A stretch of 64,000 nucleotides of DNA from contig NZ_CABVQK010000006.1 of the NCBI RefSeq assembly GCF_902499335.1, positions 310,001-374,000 on the forward strand, written 5' to 3'. Below are positions 1-7,387 of the stretch, piece by piece; the stretch's first letter is position 1; each line of letters begins with the position of its first letter. The notes under the pieces were generated by a model that saw only the letters and a program-made list of their open reading frames with translations, had not been told where the DNA came from and ran no database searches. The DNA comes from Burkholderia lata. Lineage in GTDB: Bacteria; Pseudomonadota; Gammaproteobacteria; Burkholderiales; Burkholderiaceae. The translations under genes were made by a program, and so were the position numbers.

Positions 1-622
1 CCTTGAGCTGCGGATTTTTCAGTTTCAGCTTACGCAGTTGGTTGAAGTTGCCGCGTAGTGGGGTGTCCCAGCTGTCTGCCTGGCCATCCACGGACTCCGC
101 CGCGGAGACGGCGCGCTGGTAATCCGCCCAGGCGTCGCCGCCATCGCCATTGCCGCTTTCCGCCACCGTAACCATGCCGCACTGGCCGTTGGCGTAGACA
201 TTGCCAAAAGCGTAGTTGAGCACGGTGAGTTTTTTATCGCCTCCGCTGGCCATCAGGTTTTTCACAAAATACTGGCGCTGATAAATGCCCCATTGGGTGA
301 AATAAGAGCCCACGTTGTAGCCCACGGTGGGCGTGGGTTCCGGCGGCACGCCGCTGCCTGAGCCGCCACCGCTGATAGGCGCGCATGAGTTGGCGGCGCG
401 CTGCTGCCAAACGGCCCCTTGGCTGGCTGTAGGCGTTTCCCCTCGCGTCCACCATTGCGCTTGCCAGGTTTGGCCGTTGTACAAGGCGTAATCGCCCGCG
501 TTATAGATCTGGCTGGATTGCCAGGCGCTGCAGCTGGGCAGGGCATAGGCCGCAGAGCTGGCCACGATGAGGCTGCTCGCGCCGATCAGGGGCAGGCACA
601 GGCGGTGAATCGAACGTTGCAT
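1..622 (-). CDS. Secreted chitinase, GH18 type with N-terminal chitin-binding module (partial)
   Basis: An ATG at 622, with AGGAG at 629-633 five bases upstream, opens a frame of 207 codons that runs off the left edge. Residues 1-28 form a signal peptide ending near AYA-LP, so the enzyme should be exported. Residues 30-70 match a family 5/12 carbohydrate-binding module: an aromatic-rich stretch with SCSAW, YNAGDYALYNG and the WWTRGETP ending. A Gly/Ser/Pro linker follows at about 85-97. The segment VGYNVGSYFTQWGIYQRQY then looks like the first strand of a GH18 barrel. The catalytic DxxDxDxE motif lies outside the window, so activity on chitin is inferred from architecture. The gene is alone on its strand here. 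Confidence 0.85.
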   Translation of the reverse strand, partial: MQRSIHRLCLPLIGASSLIVASSAAYALPSCSAWQSSQIYNAGDYALYNGQTWQAQWWTRGETPTASQGAVWQQRAANSCAPISGGGSGSGVPPEPTPTVGYNVGSYFTQWGIYQRQYFVKNLMASGGDKKLTVLNYAFGNVYANGQCGMVTVAESGNGDGGDAWADYQRAVSAAESVDGQADSWDTPLRGNFNQLRKLKLKNPQLK

Positions 623-673
623 TACATTCTCCTTTGCTTTACGGCGGATGCCGGTGATGAAGCCTGGTTTATT

Positions 674-702
674 TTGGTATGTATTTGGTATTAAATTGGT
701 AT
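674..702 (-). promoter_or_regulatory. Three TTGGTAT repeats, 11 bp apart, upstream of the chitinase
   Basis: TTGGTAT occurs at 674-680, 685-691 and 696-702, exactly 11 bp apart, 52-80 bp upstream of the chitinase start. One-turn spacing of identical heptamers suggests cooperative binding of a regulator on one face of the helix, plausibly a GlcNAc/chitin-responsive repressor or activator. An inverted TGACCA follows at about 709-714. The binding protein is unknown. Nothing convincing is seen between 715 and 1171: the short frames there are not conserved-looking. Confidence 0.45.
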
Positions 703-1171
703 CAGTATTGACCAGGATTTGGGAAATGCAAGGAGAATTTCGGGGCGCTTCAGAAAATCTATGGTCACCCCCTTTTTTGCAAGACTGATTTCGATGTCGT
801 TGTTGGCTTGCGTAAATCTATTCGGCGTCGTTTAGTCGATTTCCCGAAAAATCTGGCGATGACAATGTGATAACTGTTAAGTCAACCTGAATACGCTGTT
901 GAAGCGCATCGTATTCTTGAACATCGGCACGGATATGCATTTAAATGCGTAACAATGTCCACGGCGGGGCCCTGCGCGAGATCCGCGCTGGCATCGCCCT
1001 CCATACCGGAAGCAGGGCGCGGAGAGCTGCGAGTCTCGTTGAGACCTCGCAGCCCGAGCACGCGCTCGAGGGCTGGCTCGACCCCAACTCATTGCGCGGC
1101 TCACGGCCGCCGACGTCGCTACGTGTGCCGATCTGCTCACACTGATTCGCAAGCGGCGTCACGTAGAGCAA

Positions 1172-1301
1172 ATTAAATCTGTCACTCCAGAATCCCCGCC
1201 GATCTAGGCATCCGGCCCCTGAGTTGACGACTTTATTGACATTCTTACCAAAATAATGTCGTCAATTCGCATATGTCCGGATTAAATTTGTCAACTCGCA
1301 T
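1172..1301. repeat. Repeat cluster, possible end of a Tn7-like element
   Basis: GTCAATTCGCAT (1261-1272) and GTCAACTCGCAT (1290-1301) are near-identical direct repeats. GAGTTGAC at 1221-1228 is the inverse of GTCAACTC at 1290-1297. ATTAAATCTGTCACTC at 1172-1187 is echoed by ATTAAATTTGTCAACTC at 1281-1297. Clusters of short direct and inverted sites next to a TnsA-like gene are what transposase-binding ends of Tn7-like elements look like. The outer terminus is not defined, so this is an inference from position and pattern. Confidence 0.4.
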
Positions 1302-1330
1302 CATAGGCTTCGAAGCCCGACCGTAAGGCC

Positions 1331-2408
1331 TTGATCTTATGGACGATTCCCGGCACGCGATGCGGCCGGTTGCGATGCCGCCCGCGCGGCGCACCCCGGC
1401 TGGACGCCTTCAGCCTCAAACTCGATCGCCGACTGACGCTGTTTCAACGTGGCGCGCCCGAACTGTGGCTGCTCATCGAAACGGATCCCGCTGTCCAATC
1501 ATTTTGTGAGCGGCCGGGTTACGTGCCGCTCAACGGACAGCGCTACCTCGCCGATTTTTGGGTCCGCTATGCCGACCGCGAAGAGGTGGCCATCCTTTCT
1601 GATTCGCTCGCGGACATGCGGCTCCGTGCTGCTCGTCCCAAGTATGAATTGGATGGCGTTCCCGTTCGGTCGGTGACATCAATCGACCTCGCGGTCGCGC
1701 GCGCCTGGATCGATAACTGGCGGCACATGCTGCCCTGCCTGGTCGCGGCGCGCGGGTTGGTTGCGTTTTCGCTCCTACGCGCACCCGTCTCAACGCATGC
1801 CGGAGCTGGCGTACGTGACGTGGGAGCGCATCAAGCTCGACAACGCGAAGGCGAATCTCGCCACCGAGACGCTGGCCGCTTTATGCGAGTTCGTTGGCTG
1901 TCAGGTCGCGCCGGACCGAAGCACAGTCCGGATGAGCGTCCTTACATCGAGCGGTTCTTTGGCACGATCGCCACTCGGTTGTCCTCGCGCTTGCCGGGCT
2001 ACACCGGCAGCCACCCTCGCGATTTGCATCGCGCATTGTCGGACCCAAACGGCAATCTGCGCTTGTTCGTATCCTTCGACGAGCTCGAAGAGTTGGTCGA
2101 ATACGCAATTGCGAGCTACAACGGCACGCCGCACACCGGACTCAACAACGTCTCACCGCTCGAGGCGATGGAATTGTTCGTCCGTGGCCGACACACGCTC
2201 GTGAACTGGTTGTCGGAGCCCCGCCGTCGCACGCTTTGCCTGATGCAGTCGGCGAAGCGCTGTCGTGTCCACGCGTATCTGAATCAGGGTACCCGCTACG
2301 GTGTGCGGTATTCGAGCCCCGTTCTGGCTTGCAGCACAGGGCTCATCGGTAAGCAGCTGCTCGTCTACCTGAACGCGGACGACTTGCGCAGTGTCCGTGC
2401 GTTCCTCA
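1331..2408 (+). pseudogene. Remnant of a Tn7-like TnsA endonuclease joined to the end of a TnsB-like transposase
   Basis: Codons from 1331 to about 1750 encode a TnsA-like endonuclease piece (GAPELWLLIETDP, YLADFWVRYADRE). The coding then moves to another frame, which reads LDNAKANLATETLAALCEF at about 1828-1890. This is the second catalytic-Asp region of a DDE transposase. Near 1915-1925 it moves back to the first frame for RPYIERFFGTI (catalytic Glu region) and a Mu-transposase-like C-terminal domain ending with VYLNADDLRSVRAF. The TnsA end, the TnsB start with its first catalytic Asp, and the frame are all lost, so the element is dead. Beyond about 2408 the same frame is only the shadow of the DUF932 gene opposite. 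Confidence 0.7.
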
Positions 2409-2740
2409 CCGGCTGTCTCGAGCTGGAACCCGCCGATCTCCGTCAGGTCGCGATAAAACTCCAGAATCTCTTCAGGCTGCACGACCTGATAGCGGGAAGA
2501 TACGACGGACAGGGGCATCTTCGTATCGCTGCGGTAGAGTACCTTCTGTTCCGGAAACGCGTGGATCGAACCGAGACTACGGCCGCCCGCGGCGACGAAG
2601 CGTACTTCAGCTTCTTCAATGCGCCAGTCCATCCCGGCAGCTTGTGCCCAGACTTCGAGCGGTTGTTTGGGAGCGAGTTTGTTGCCGAGACCGTGCCAAG
2701 GTTCGGCACCGACGTAGGCCATGGTTTGGACGAGATGCAT
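2408..2740 (-). pseudogene. DUF932-family protein, truncated by the transposon junction
   Basis: ATG at 2740, with GGAG upstream, begins MHLVQTMAYVGAEPWHGLG, the signature start of DUF932 (phage/plasmid-related TIGR03299-type) proteins. About 110 codons are family-like, up to FQLETAG near 2408. After that the open frame continues to 2153 only as the antisense of the transposase C-terminus. Family members are usually well over 250 residues, so this is a 5' stub. It follows the two zinc-ribbon/glycine-zipper genes in the same direction and was probably the last gene of that operon. The function of DUF932 is unknown to me beyond its association with mobile DNA. Confidence 0.7.
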
Positions 2741-2831
2741 GAGAGAACACTCCTATTGGAAAATCACAGTGCATAAAGCCCGGCCGAGGCCGAGCGGAAT
2801 GAAAGCAATAAAGGGGGAAGGCGAGGGAGGG

Positions 2832-3266
2832 CTAGCGCGGGTGAGCGCTGAAGGTTCGGCCGCAGGCGAGACAGCGCCAGTTGTCGAGCACTTTCTGATC
2901 GATGGCTTCGCCACATGCGGTACCGGTCGCGCATCCGGCCGCACCGGCGACGAGTCCGGCCAGGACGGCACCAGCGATGCCACCGCACGCAGCTCCGAAT
3001 GGGCCCCCGATCAAACCGGCTGTTGCACCGGCCTCCGCGCCAGACAACGTAATCGCAACGGCGCTTGTTGTGCCCGCCGCGGCGCCGATCGCACCGCCGA
3101 TGCGTCTCGCGGTATGACGTGGTTCTGTCCGTGGAGACTGGCAATACGGACACGGACAAAGCGGATCAGTGCCGGGACGGTAATGAGTCGCTTCAGCGTT
3201 ACTGGGCTGCGATGCGTGGGCGGACCAGGGTTCCTCTTCATCGTCGAACGGCAGAGGGTCACGCAT
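2832..3266 (-). CDS. Zinc-ribbon protein with glycine-zipper hairpin inserted between the knuckles (short paralogue)
   Basis: 144 residues. ATG at 3266 is chosen because AGGGAGG lies nine bases upstream, and the start overlaps the end of the preceding 42-residue gene. An acidic start (residues 1-35) is followed by CPYC (C39, C42). Then come 89 residues dominated by GxxxG glycine zippers, and RCLACG (C132, C135) near the end. The two CxxC knuckles could form one zinc ribbon closed around a membrane hairpin. Knuckle spacing is the same as in the 242-residue paralogue upstream. A membrane or envelope role is inferred from the zipper; no enzymatic motif is seen. Confidence 0.7.
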   Translation of the reverse strand: MRDPLPFDDEEEPWSAHASQPSNAEATHYRPGTDPLCPCPYCQSPRTEPRHTARRIGGAIGAAAGTTSAVAITLSGAEAGATAGLIGGPFGAACGGIAGAVLAGLVAGAAGCATGTACGEAIDQKVLDNWRCLACGRTFSAHPR

Positions 3267-3387
3267 GAGCTGGAACCTCCCTGCGGATCTTGCCGACGTA
3301 CTTGCAGTGGCACGCGGCGACCAGCGCGCCGCCGATGAACGCGAGCGCGAACGCGGCGAGGTAGTCGAGGGGAAAGGGGGAGAGCAT
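3259..3387 (-). CDS. 42-residue membrane protein
   Basis: ATG at 3387 follows AGGAAG. The short product MLSPFPLDYLAAFALAFIGG... has one hydrophobic helix (about residues 7-25), then a small Cys/His/Lys-rich tail. Its stop codon overlaps the start region of the downstream zinc-ribbon gene, and it lies 60 bases after the upstream paralogue, so the three genes look like one operon. No family is recognised. It may be a membrane partner of the two glycine-zipper proteins, which is inference from position only. Confidence 0.55.
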   Translation of the reverse strand: MLSPFPLDYLAAFALAFIGGALVAACHCKYVGKIRREVPAHA

Positions 3388-3449
3388 GGTTGGCTTCCTG
3401 AGAGTCGATGAGGGCGCTTGCCGAGAGGAACAGCCGACATGGACTGGAT

Positions 3450-4178
3450 TCAATGGAACGTCGAGCCGAAGGTATGACCACACGTCAGACACCGATAGTT
3501 GTCGAATACGTTGTCGTCGAGCACGCTCCCGACAGCGGACCCGGCGGCTGAGCCTGCCGCGCCGCCAAGCAGTCCGGCAATGACGGCGCCCGCCAGTCCG
3601 CCGAACACAGCGCCGACCGGTCCGCCGACCGCACCCACTGCTGCCCCGGCTTCTGCGCCGAATAACGCCATGGCGACACCACTGGTTGCACCGGCCGCGC
3701 TGCCGAGCGTGCTGCCGGCGCGTCGGCCAATATTGAGCGTATCGATCCGCGTCGACCCGCAGTGCGGACAGCCGGGGGCGTTGGATGGGCTGGGTGCGGC
3801 GCGGGGCGCCCGTTGCGGTGCGTAGGAGAAGTGGTCAGAGGACGGCAACGGACGGTGCGTCTCGGAGAAGGCTGGTGCGTCGTCGACGGGAACCTCGTGG
3901 AGCTTGGGTGGCGCGAACGACGATTGCGGATGATGGACAGGGTTTTGCGTTGCAGAACCCGAGTCATGTAGCGCATCCCGCGCATGATCGGGATACGGTG
4001 CCAGCGCTTCCCATTCATCATGGTCGTCTATTGTATTGAGCGACGAGGATGAAGGAGGGGGAGTTTTGGGGAGAGCCGGACGGTCTTTGGTTGCGAGCCA
4101 ATAGAAGCCAAACGCGAACATCGCGATGAGCAGGAGTGCCAGGGCGATCAGCACGGTGGTATAGAGGGAGGAATTCAA
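3450..4178 (-). CDS. Membrane-anchored zinc-ribbon/glycine-zipper protein (long paralogue)
   Basis: 242 residues from a TTG at 4178, preceded by AGGAGA at 4183-4188. An in-frame ATG at 4217 has no ribosome site. Residues 5-28 are a transmembrane helix and 35-135 a Pro/Ser/Asp-rich linker. CPHC at 137-140 is followed by 89 residues of glycine zipper (GAEAGAAVGAVGGPVG and similar), and CLTCG at 230-234 closes the ribbon. The knuckle-to-knuckle distance equals that of the short paralogue. The anchored N-terminus, long linker and second hydrophobic hairpin suggest a protein that can reach or enter a membrane. It is the first gene of a four-gene minus-strand group ending in the broken DUF932 gene. 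Confidence 0.7.
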   Translation of the reverse strand: MNSSLYTTVLIALALLLIAMFAFGFYWLATKDRPALPKTPPPSSSSLNTIDDHDEWEALAPYPDHARDALHDSGSATQNPVHHPQSSFAPPKLHEVPVDDAPAFSETHRPLPSSDHFSYAPQRAPRAAPSPSNAPGCPHCGSTRIDTLNIGRRAGSTLGSAAGATSGVAMALFGAEAGAAVGAVGGPVGAVFGGLAGAVIAGLLGGAAGSAAGSAVGSVLDDNVFDNYRCLTCGHTFGSTFH

Positions 4179-4265
4179 GAAGTCTCCTGAACGAAATGCA
4201 CCGATGTGGGATTGCATCGGCGGAACGGCCGTAGCTGGCCGTGTTCAAGATATCGAGAGGTAATT

Positions 4266-4898
4266 GTGAAGTTTAGAGTGTTTTTTTCTCTAATGGTTTT
4301 AGTTGTATCGACTGGTTCTTTGTCCGGGTGTAGTGTAGATGTACCCAGTGCGGAAAATGTTGCGTCGAGCCAAGTTTTTGTCGCCCCTCAAACCTCCGAT
4401 GAAATTTTGGCGGCAATAAGTGATCTCATTAATCATGGGGATTTGTCGGATCGTGCCTTCTACGCTCATGCACTTGGAGTGTCGTTTACGGAAGGGGTGA
4501 TAGTTAACGCTCCGCTATCTTTTAATGTTTGCGGTTTAACTATGCCTCCGGAGCCGGTATTCAAGGCGAGGAGATATGCTTTTGAGTCGATGCCGTGGTT
4601 TGTTGATTCGTCAAAAGCCGGGAAGTCCCCTTGCTTTGCGGATCTAATCGAACGAATGGACGGTGAAAAGGTGCGGTCTGCTGGAATTCAACTCAACCTC
4701 GATTCTGATCGCGTATGTATTAAGCAAGAGGATATCCTGCGGAGATTCCCGTCTGTGACGTCTACCGCCTTGGGGACTGCTTGGACGGTTTTGGCGGAGA
4801 AGTTGCCCGGCAAAAATATATCCGTCGATTTTTTGTTTTCGTCTTCAAGAAAGATGTGTGCCTCAAGGGTGAACGTCAATCAAGCATTTAAGGGATAA
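4266..4898 (+). CDS. Lipoprotein of unknown function
   Basis: 210 residues from GTG at 4266, with GAGAGG five bases upstream; the longer frame from 4206 lacks a ribosome site. Residues 1-21 are a lipoprotein signal ending in the lipobox LSGC (Cys22), so the protein is expected to be membrane-tethered after export. The rest has Cys residues at about C108, C142, C170 and C202 but no motif I recognise. Base composition is much more AT-rich than the surroundings, a sign of transfer. Its stop lies four bases before the next gene, so the two are probably co-expressed. A periplasmic immunity or inhibitor role would fit but is only a guess. Confidence 0.65.
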   Translation: MKFRVFFSLMVLVVSTGSLSGCSVDVPSAENVASSQVFVAPQTSDEILAAISDLINHGDLSDRAFYAHALGVSFTEGVIVNAPLSFNVCGLTMPPEPVFKARRYAFESMPWFVDSSKAGKSPCFADLIERMDGEKVRSAGIQLNLDSDRVCIKQEDILRRFPSVTSTALGTAWTVLAEKLPGKNISVDFLFSSSRKMCASRVNVNQAFKG

Positions 4899-4902
4899 GT
4901 GA

Positions 4903-5181
4903 ATGAGTGACGTTAATTTAACCCCAATTTCTGCAGCTGCGACAATGTGGGGCGGTCAAACAATCTCCGCGAAAGCGCTGAACTACATCAACTCCAGTCC
5001 ATTGATGGTTCAGTATCTAAATCAGTATCAAGCGGAGGTTGATGCCAAGACTGCTGGTCCGATTGGGTTGTATACTCCGAAAGATGCCGATGGAAATTTA
5101 AATTATCAATCGAATGGAGAGCAAACCTACGCAATTGGCTCAAAAATACAGATCGATCTTGGGGGGGCGGTTTGGGCTTGA
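4903..5181 (+). pseudogene. Unknown gene cut off by the IS3-family insertion
   Basis: ATG at 4903 starts four bases after the lipoprotein gene. The reading frame stays open for 92 codons and stops at TGA 5179-5181, which is the first triplet of the insertion sequence itself. The product therefore lost its C-terminal part. What remains (MSDVNLTPISAAATMWGG...) has no signal peptide or recognised domain. It shares the AT-rich composition of the lipoprotein gene, so the pair likely arrived together. A toxin-like or secreted partner of the lipoprotein is possible but untested. Confidence 0.55.
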
Positions 5182-5239
5182 CCTGCTCCCCGCGTTTAGT
5201 ACGGTGACGGTGTAGAGTCCGTTCCAGAGAGGAACGGCA

Positions 5240-5359
5240 ATGAAAAAGCGATTCACCGAAGAGCAAATCATCAGCATCTTGAAGGAAGCCGAGGCTGGCC
5301 TGAAGCCGGCGGAGCTGTGCCGCAAGTACGGCATCTCGGACCTGTTGGCCCGAAAGTAG
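5240..5359 (+). pseudogene. IS3-family transposase OrfA, truncated
   Basis: ATG at 5240 follows GAGAGGAA. The start MKKRFTEEQIISILKEAEAG and AELCRKYGISD are the classical helix-turn-helix opening of OrfA. After residue 34 the frame jumps to LLARK and stops at 5357-5359, so the second half of the DNA-binding region and the leucine zipper are missing. The loss is internal, with the orfB sequence resuming at once. OrfA-dependent transposition should be impaired. Confidence 0.75.
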
Positions 5360-6225
5360 CAAGCCCGCAGGCCAAGCGCGAAGCGGTCCGAACCTTGATG
5401 ACCGAACGCGCCATGGGTGTTACCCGGGCCTGCGGGCTGGTAGGGATTTCGCGCTCGCTGTTCCACTACGAATCACGCCGCCGAGTTGACGACGAAGCGC
5501 TGACTGGCCGGATGATGGCGATCGCCGCGCAGAAGCGCCGTTACGGCTATCGCCGGATTCACGTGTTGTTGCAGCGGGATGGCTGCTTCGCCAACCACAA
5601 GCGCATCTGGCGCCTGTACAGCAAGGCGGGGCTGAGCGTGCGCAAGCGACGACGCAAGCGTATTGCGGCTGTCGAGCGCACGCCGCTGCCGTTACCAACA
5701 GGCCCGAATCAGAGCTGGTCGATGGACTTCGTTTCTGACGGGCTGGCCTATGGTCGGCGGTTTCGATGCCTGAACGTGGTCGACGACTATACGCGCGAGT
5801 GCCTGGCCATCGAGGTCGATACTTCATTGCCGGGCCTACGCGTGCAGCAAGTGCTTGAGCGGCTCAAGGAGATGCGAGGCTTACCCGCATCCATCACGGT
5901 CGACAATGGGCCGGAGTTCGCTGGTAAGGTGCTGGATGCATGGGCCTACGAAGCCGGTGTCACGCTGTCGTTCATTCGGCCTGGCAAGCCGGTGGAGAAT
6001 GCCTATATCGAGAGCTTCAACGGGCGATTCCGTGACGAATGTCTGAACGAGCACTGGTTCGTCTCAATGCGCCACGCCAAGCGGCTGATTGAGGAATGGC
6101 GTATCGAGTACAACACCGAGCGGCCTCATAGCTCACTCGGCTATCTGACGCCGGTGCAGTTCGCCTTGGCGCACGATGCAAAGCAGCAGTTTTTAACCTT
6201 GGACTCTAACTGCAGTCCGGACTAA
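5317..6225 (+). CDS. IS3-family transposase OrfB
   Basis: Integrase-core transposase. The frame overlaps the orfA stub. Recognisable parts are the HTH_21-like segment (KRRYGYRRIHVLL), the first catalytic Asp in SWSMDFVSDGL, the second in TVDNGPEF, and the Glu in NAYIESFNGRFRDECLNEHWF. The end EYNTERPHSSLGYLTP is typical. All three DDE residues are present, so this subunit looks intact. In normal elements it is made as an OrfAB frameshift fusion. Here the fusion would lack most of OrfA, and the first dozen codons of this frame are probably not natural OrfB sequence. Confidence 0.85.
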   Translation: MPQVRHLGPVGPKVASPQAKREAVRTLMTERAMGVTRACGLVGISRSLFHYESRRRVDDEALTGRMMAIAAQKRRYGYRRIHVLLQRDGCFANHKRIWRLYSKAGLSVRKRRRKRIAAVERTPLPLPTGPNQSWSMDFVSDGLAYGRRFRCLNVVDDYTRECLAIEVDTSLPGLRVQQVLERLKEMRGLPASITVDNGPEFAGKVLDAWAYEAGVTLSFIRPGKPVENAYIESFNGRFRDECLNEHWFVSMRHAKRLIEEWRIEYNTERPHSSLGYLTPVQFALAHDAKQQFLTLDSNCSPD

Positions 6226-6241
6226 AACCGGGGGCAGGTCA

Positions 6242-6520
6242 CAGTATCGACGAAGAGGTGCAAAGGCATCCCGTGGTTCTCCACCATACAGGCGCCGGAA
6301 GAACCCCAGGCGCGTGCTCAAAGTGTACGGAAAAATACTATCTCTGGTACCGCTCATCGGTTGTGGAAGCAAAACACGCTACCCGACATTTTTCCGCACC
6401 AAAATTGGGAAGCGTGGGGCTTCGGGCCAAAAAGGTAGCAACTTTAGGTTCGCCCACTGCAGGAATCAGACATTTCTAACGAGCCCAAACCAGACATTAC
6501 TAAAAAGCCCTGACACACAA
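6242..6520. other. Non-coding stretch between IS element and prophage
   Basis: No frame here looks like a protein, and no RNA gene is recognised. Composition is intermediate. This stretch should be host DNA, bounded by the IS right end and the presumed left attachment site. Confidence 0.4.
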
Positions 6521-6548
6521 ACTATCGATAATTCACGTTATGTAAAGT
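6521..6548 (+). repeat. Presumed left attachment site of the prophage, Xer/dif-like
   Basis: The 28-bp site reads as an 11-bp left arm ending GATAA (6521-6531), a 6-bp centre TTCACG (6532-6537), and an 11-bp right arm TTATGTAAAGT (6538-6548). Inner ATAA-N6-TTAT symmetry is the layout of XerC/XerD dif sites, whose XerD arm is TTATGTTAAAT. The 12 bases TTCACGTTATGT recur at 43109-43120 at the other prophage end. The function is inferred from structure and position. Confidence 0.5.
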
Positions 6549-6663
6549 CAGGTCGCTATCTTTCCGATGGTTCGCATAGGCTGCGGCGCTGCTTTCGTCT
6601 GAGCAAAGATCGCGGGTTTACGATAGTTTACGCCCGCCTTTCCGCAGCCCCACACAATACATC

Positions 6664-7173
6664 GTGTCTGACCAAACACGCCACGGCACGCTGCGGGAGT
6701 TTCTCGACCTGATCGACGGTCTAGCGACAGCCGAAATCGCCCGCCGATTGCGCTGCTGCACACGCACTGTGCGCAATTATCTTGCCGGGCGCGCCCCGAT
6801 CCCGTGGCACCGCATTGAAATGCTACGCCTGCTTGCGCTCGAAGCGCTTGGGGATATCGGTCGGGCGTCAGCCGCTGATGAAACTCCCGTCGTTGCCACA
6901 CTCGATCCCGATCCGGCCGCCCCGGACGTAACGCCCGACGACATGCTTGCGTGGGTCGGCGTTCATTCGCCACATCACCTGTCCAGCAAGCGAAGCCTCA
7001 CGCATTACGTGCGTGGCTGGAACGTTATCGACAAGGTACGGCGCGCGAAGTCCGAAGGTACGTTTGCCGCCGTGCTGGCGCGCTGGCGCTTGCTGGCCGT
7101 CGAACTCCCGCGCATGTGGCGGTCCGGCCCGATGTGGGCCGGGATCGGCCCGCCAGCATACGAAAAAAAGTGA
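6664..7173 (+). CDS. Phage helix-turn-helix protein of unknown function
   Basis: 169 residues from GTG at 6664. Residues 10-45 (LREFLDLIDGLATAEIARRL ... RTVRNYLAGR) form a helix-turn-helix, and PIPWHRIEMLRLLALEAL follows. This layout is seen in small phage proteins that pair an HTH with a short C-terminal module. It is the first gene inside the left prophage end. Its role could be regulatory. The GTG start is preferred because the frame upstream is short and unconvincing. Confidence 0.55.
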   Translation: MSDQTRHGTLREFLDLIDGLATAEIARRLRCCTRTVRNYLAGRAPIPWHRIEMLRLLALEALGDIGRASAADETPVVATLDPDPAAPDVTPDDMLAWVGVHSPHHLSSKRSLTHYVRGWNVIDKVRRAKSEGTFAAVLARWRLLAVELPRMWRSGPMWAGIGPPAYEKK

Positions 7174-7330
7174 CCGGATCGCATTCGCGCATCGCAGTGC
7201 GATCCGTCGCCACGCAATCTACTGAAAAATAGGGAAATAACATGACCATTCCGGGGACGCTGCACATGCGGCGCGCTTTCCATCGCCTGTAACCCGTCGC
7301 ATCCACCTCCTTCCATCGTTTCGCCGCTCG

Positions 7331-7375
7331 TTGACTTCGGCTTATGCGACTCAAATACTGTACAAACATACAGAT
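7331..7375 (+). promoter_or_regulatory. SOS (LexA-controlled) promoter
   Basis: TTGACT at 7331-7336, a 17-bp spacer and AATACT at 7354-7359 form a good sigma-70 promoter. Overlapping the -10 box and the start point is a perfect LexA box, CTGT-N8-ACAG at 7358-7373, flanked by TA and AT. LexA bound there would block initiation. The next ATG is at 7388, so the downstream gene should be induced by DNA damage. Confidence 0.75.
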
Positions 7376-7387
7376 ATTTTGACGATC

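Larger units (their letters stand above)
5179..6241 (+). mobile_element. IS3-family insertion sequence, internally deleted
   Basis: The left end TGACCTGCTCCCCG at 5179 is mirrored by CGGGGGCAGGTCA ending at 6241. Inside are an orfA stub and an intact orfB typical of IS3-family (IS407-like) elements. The element is about 1.06 kb, shorter than the usual 1.2-1.3 kb, because part of orfA is gone. The flanking bases do not form a target duplication, so one flank may have been deleted or recombined after insertion. The left end supplies the stop codon of the interrupted gene. Confidence 0.8.

Noticed and set aside
2409..2776. C-terminal extension of the transposase remnant
   Set aside because: The text loses family character at 2408, and the opposite strand encodes a clear DUF932 start there.
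6242..6663. tRNA gene as prophage attachment site
   Set aside because: No cloverleaf-like sequence or tRNA 3' end was seen at either prophage boundary, and the shared core is a dif-like motif instead.
6314..6712. 132-codon frame spanning the presumed left attachment site
   Set aside because: No ribosome site and no recognisable protein text. It also overlaps the start of the HTH gene at 6664 in another frame.
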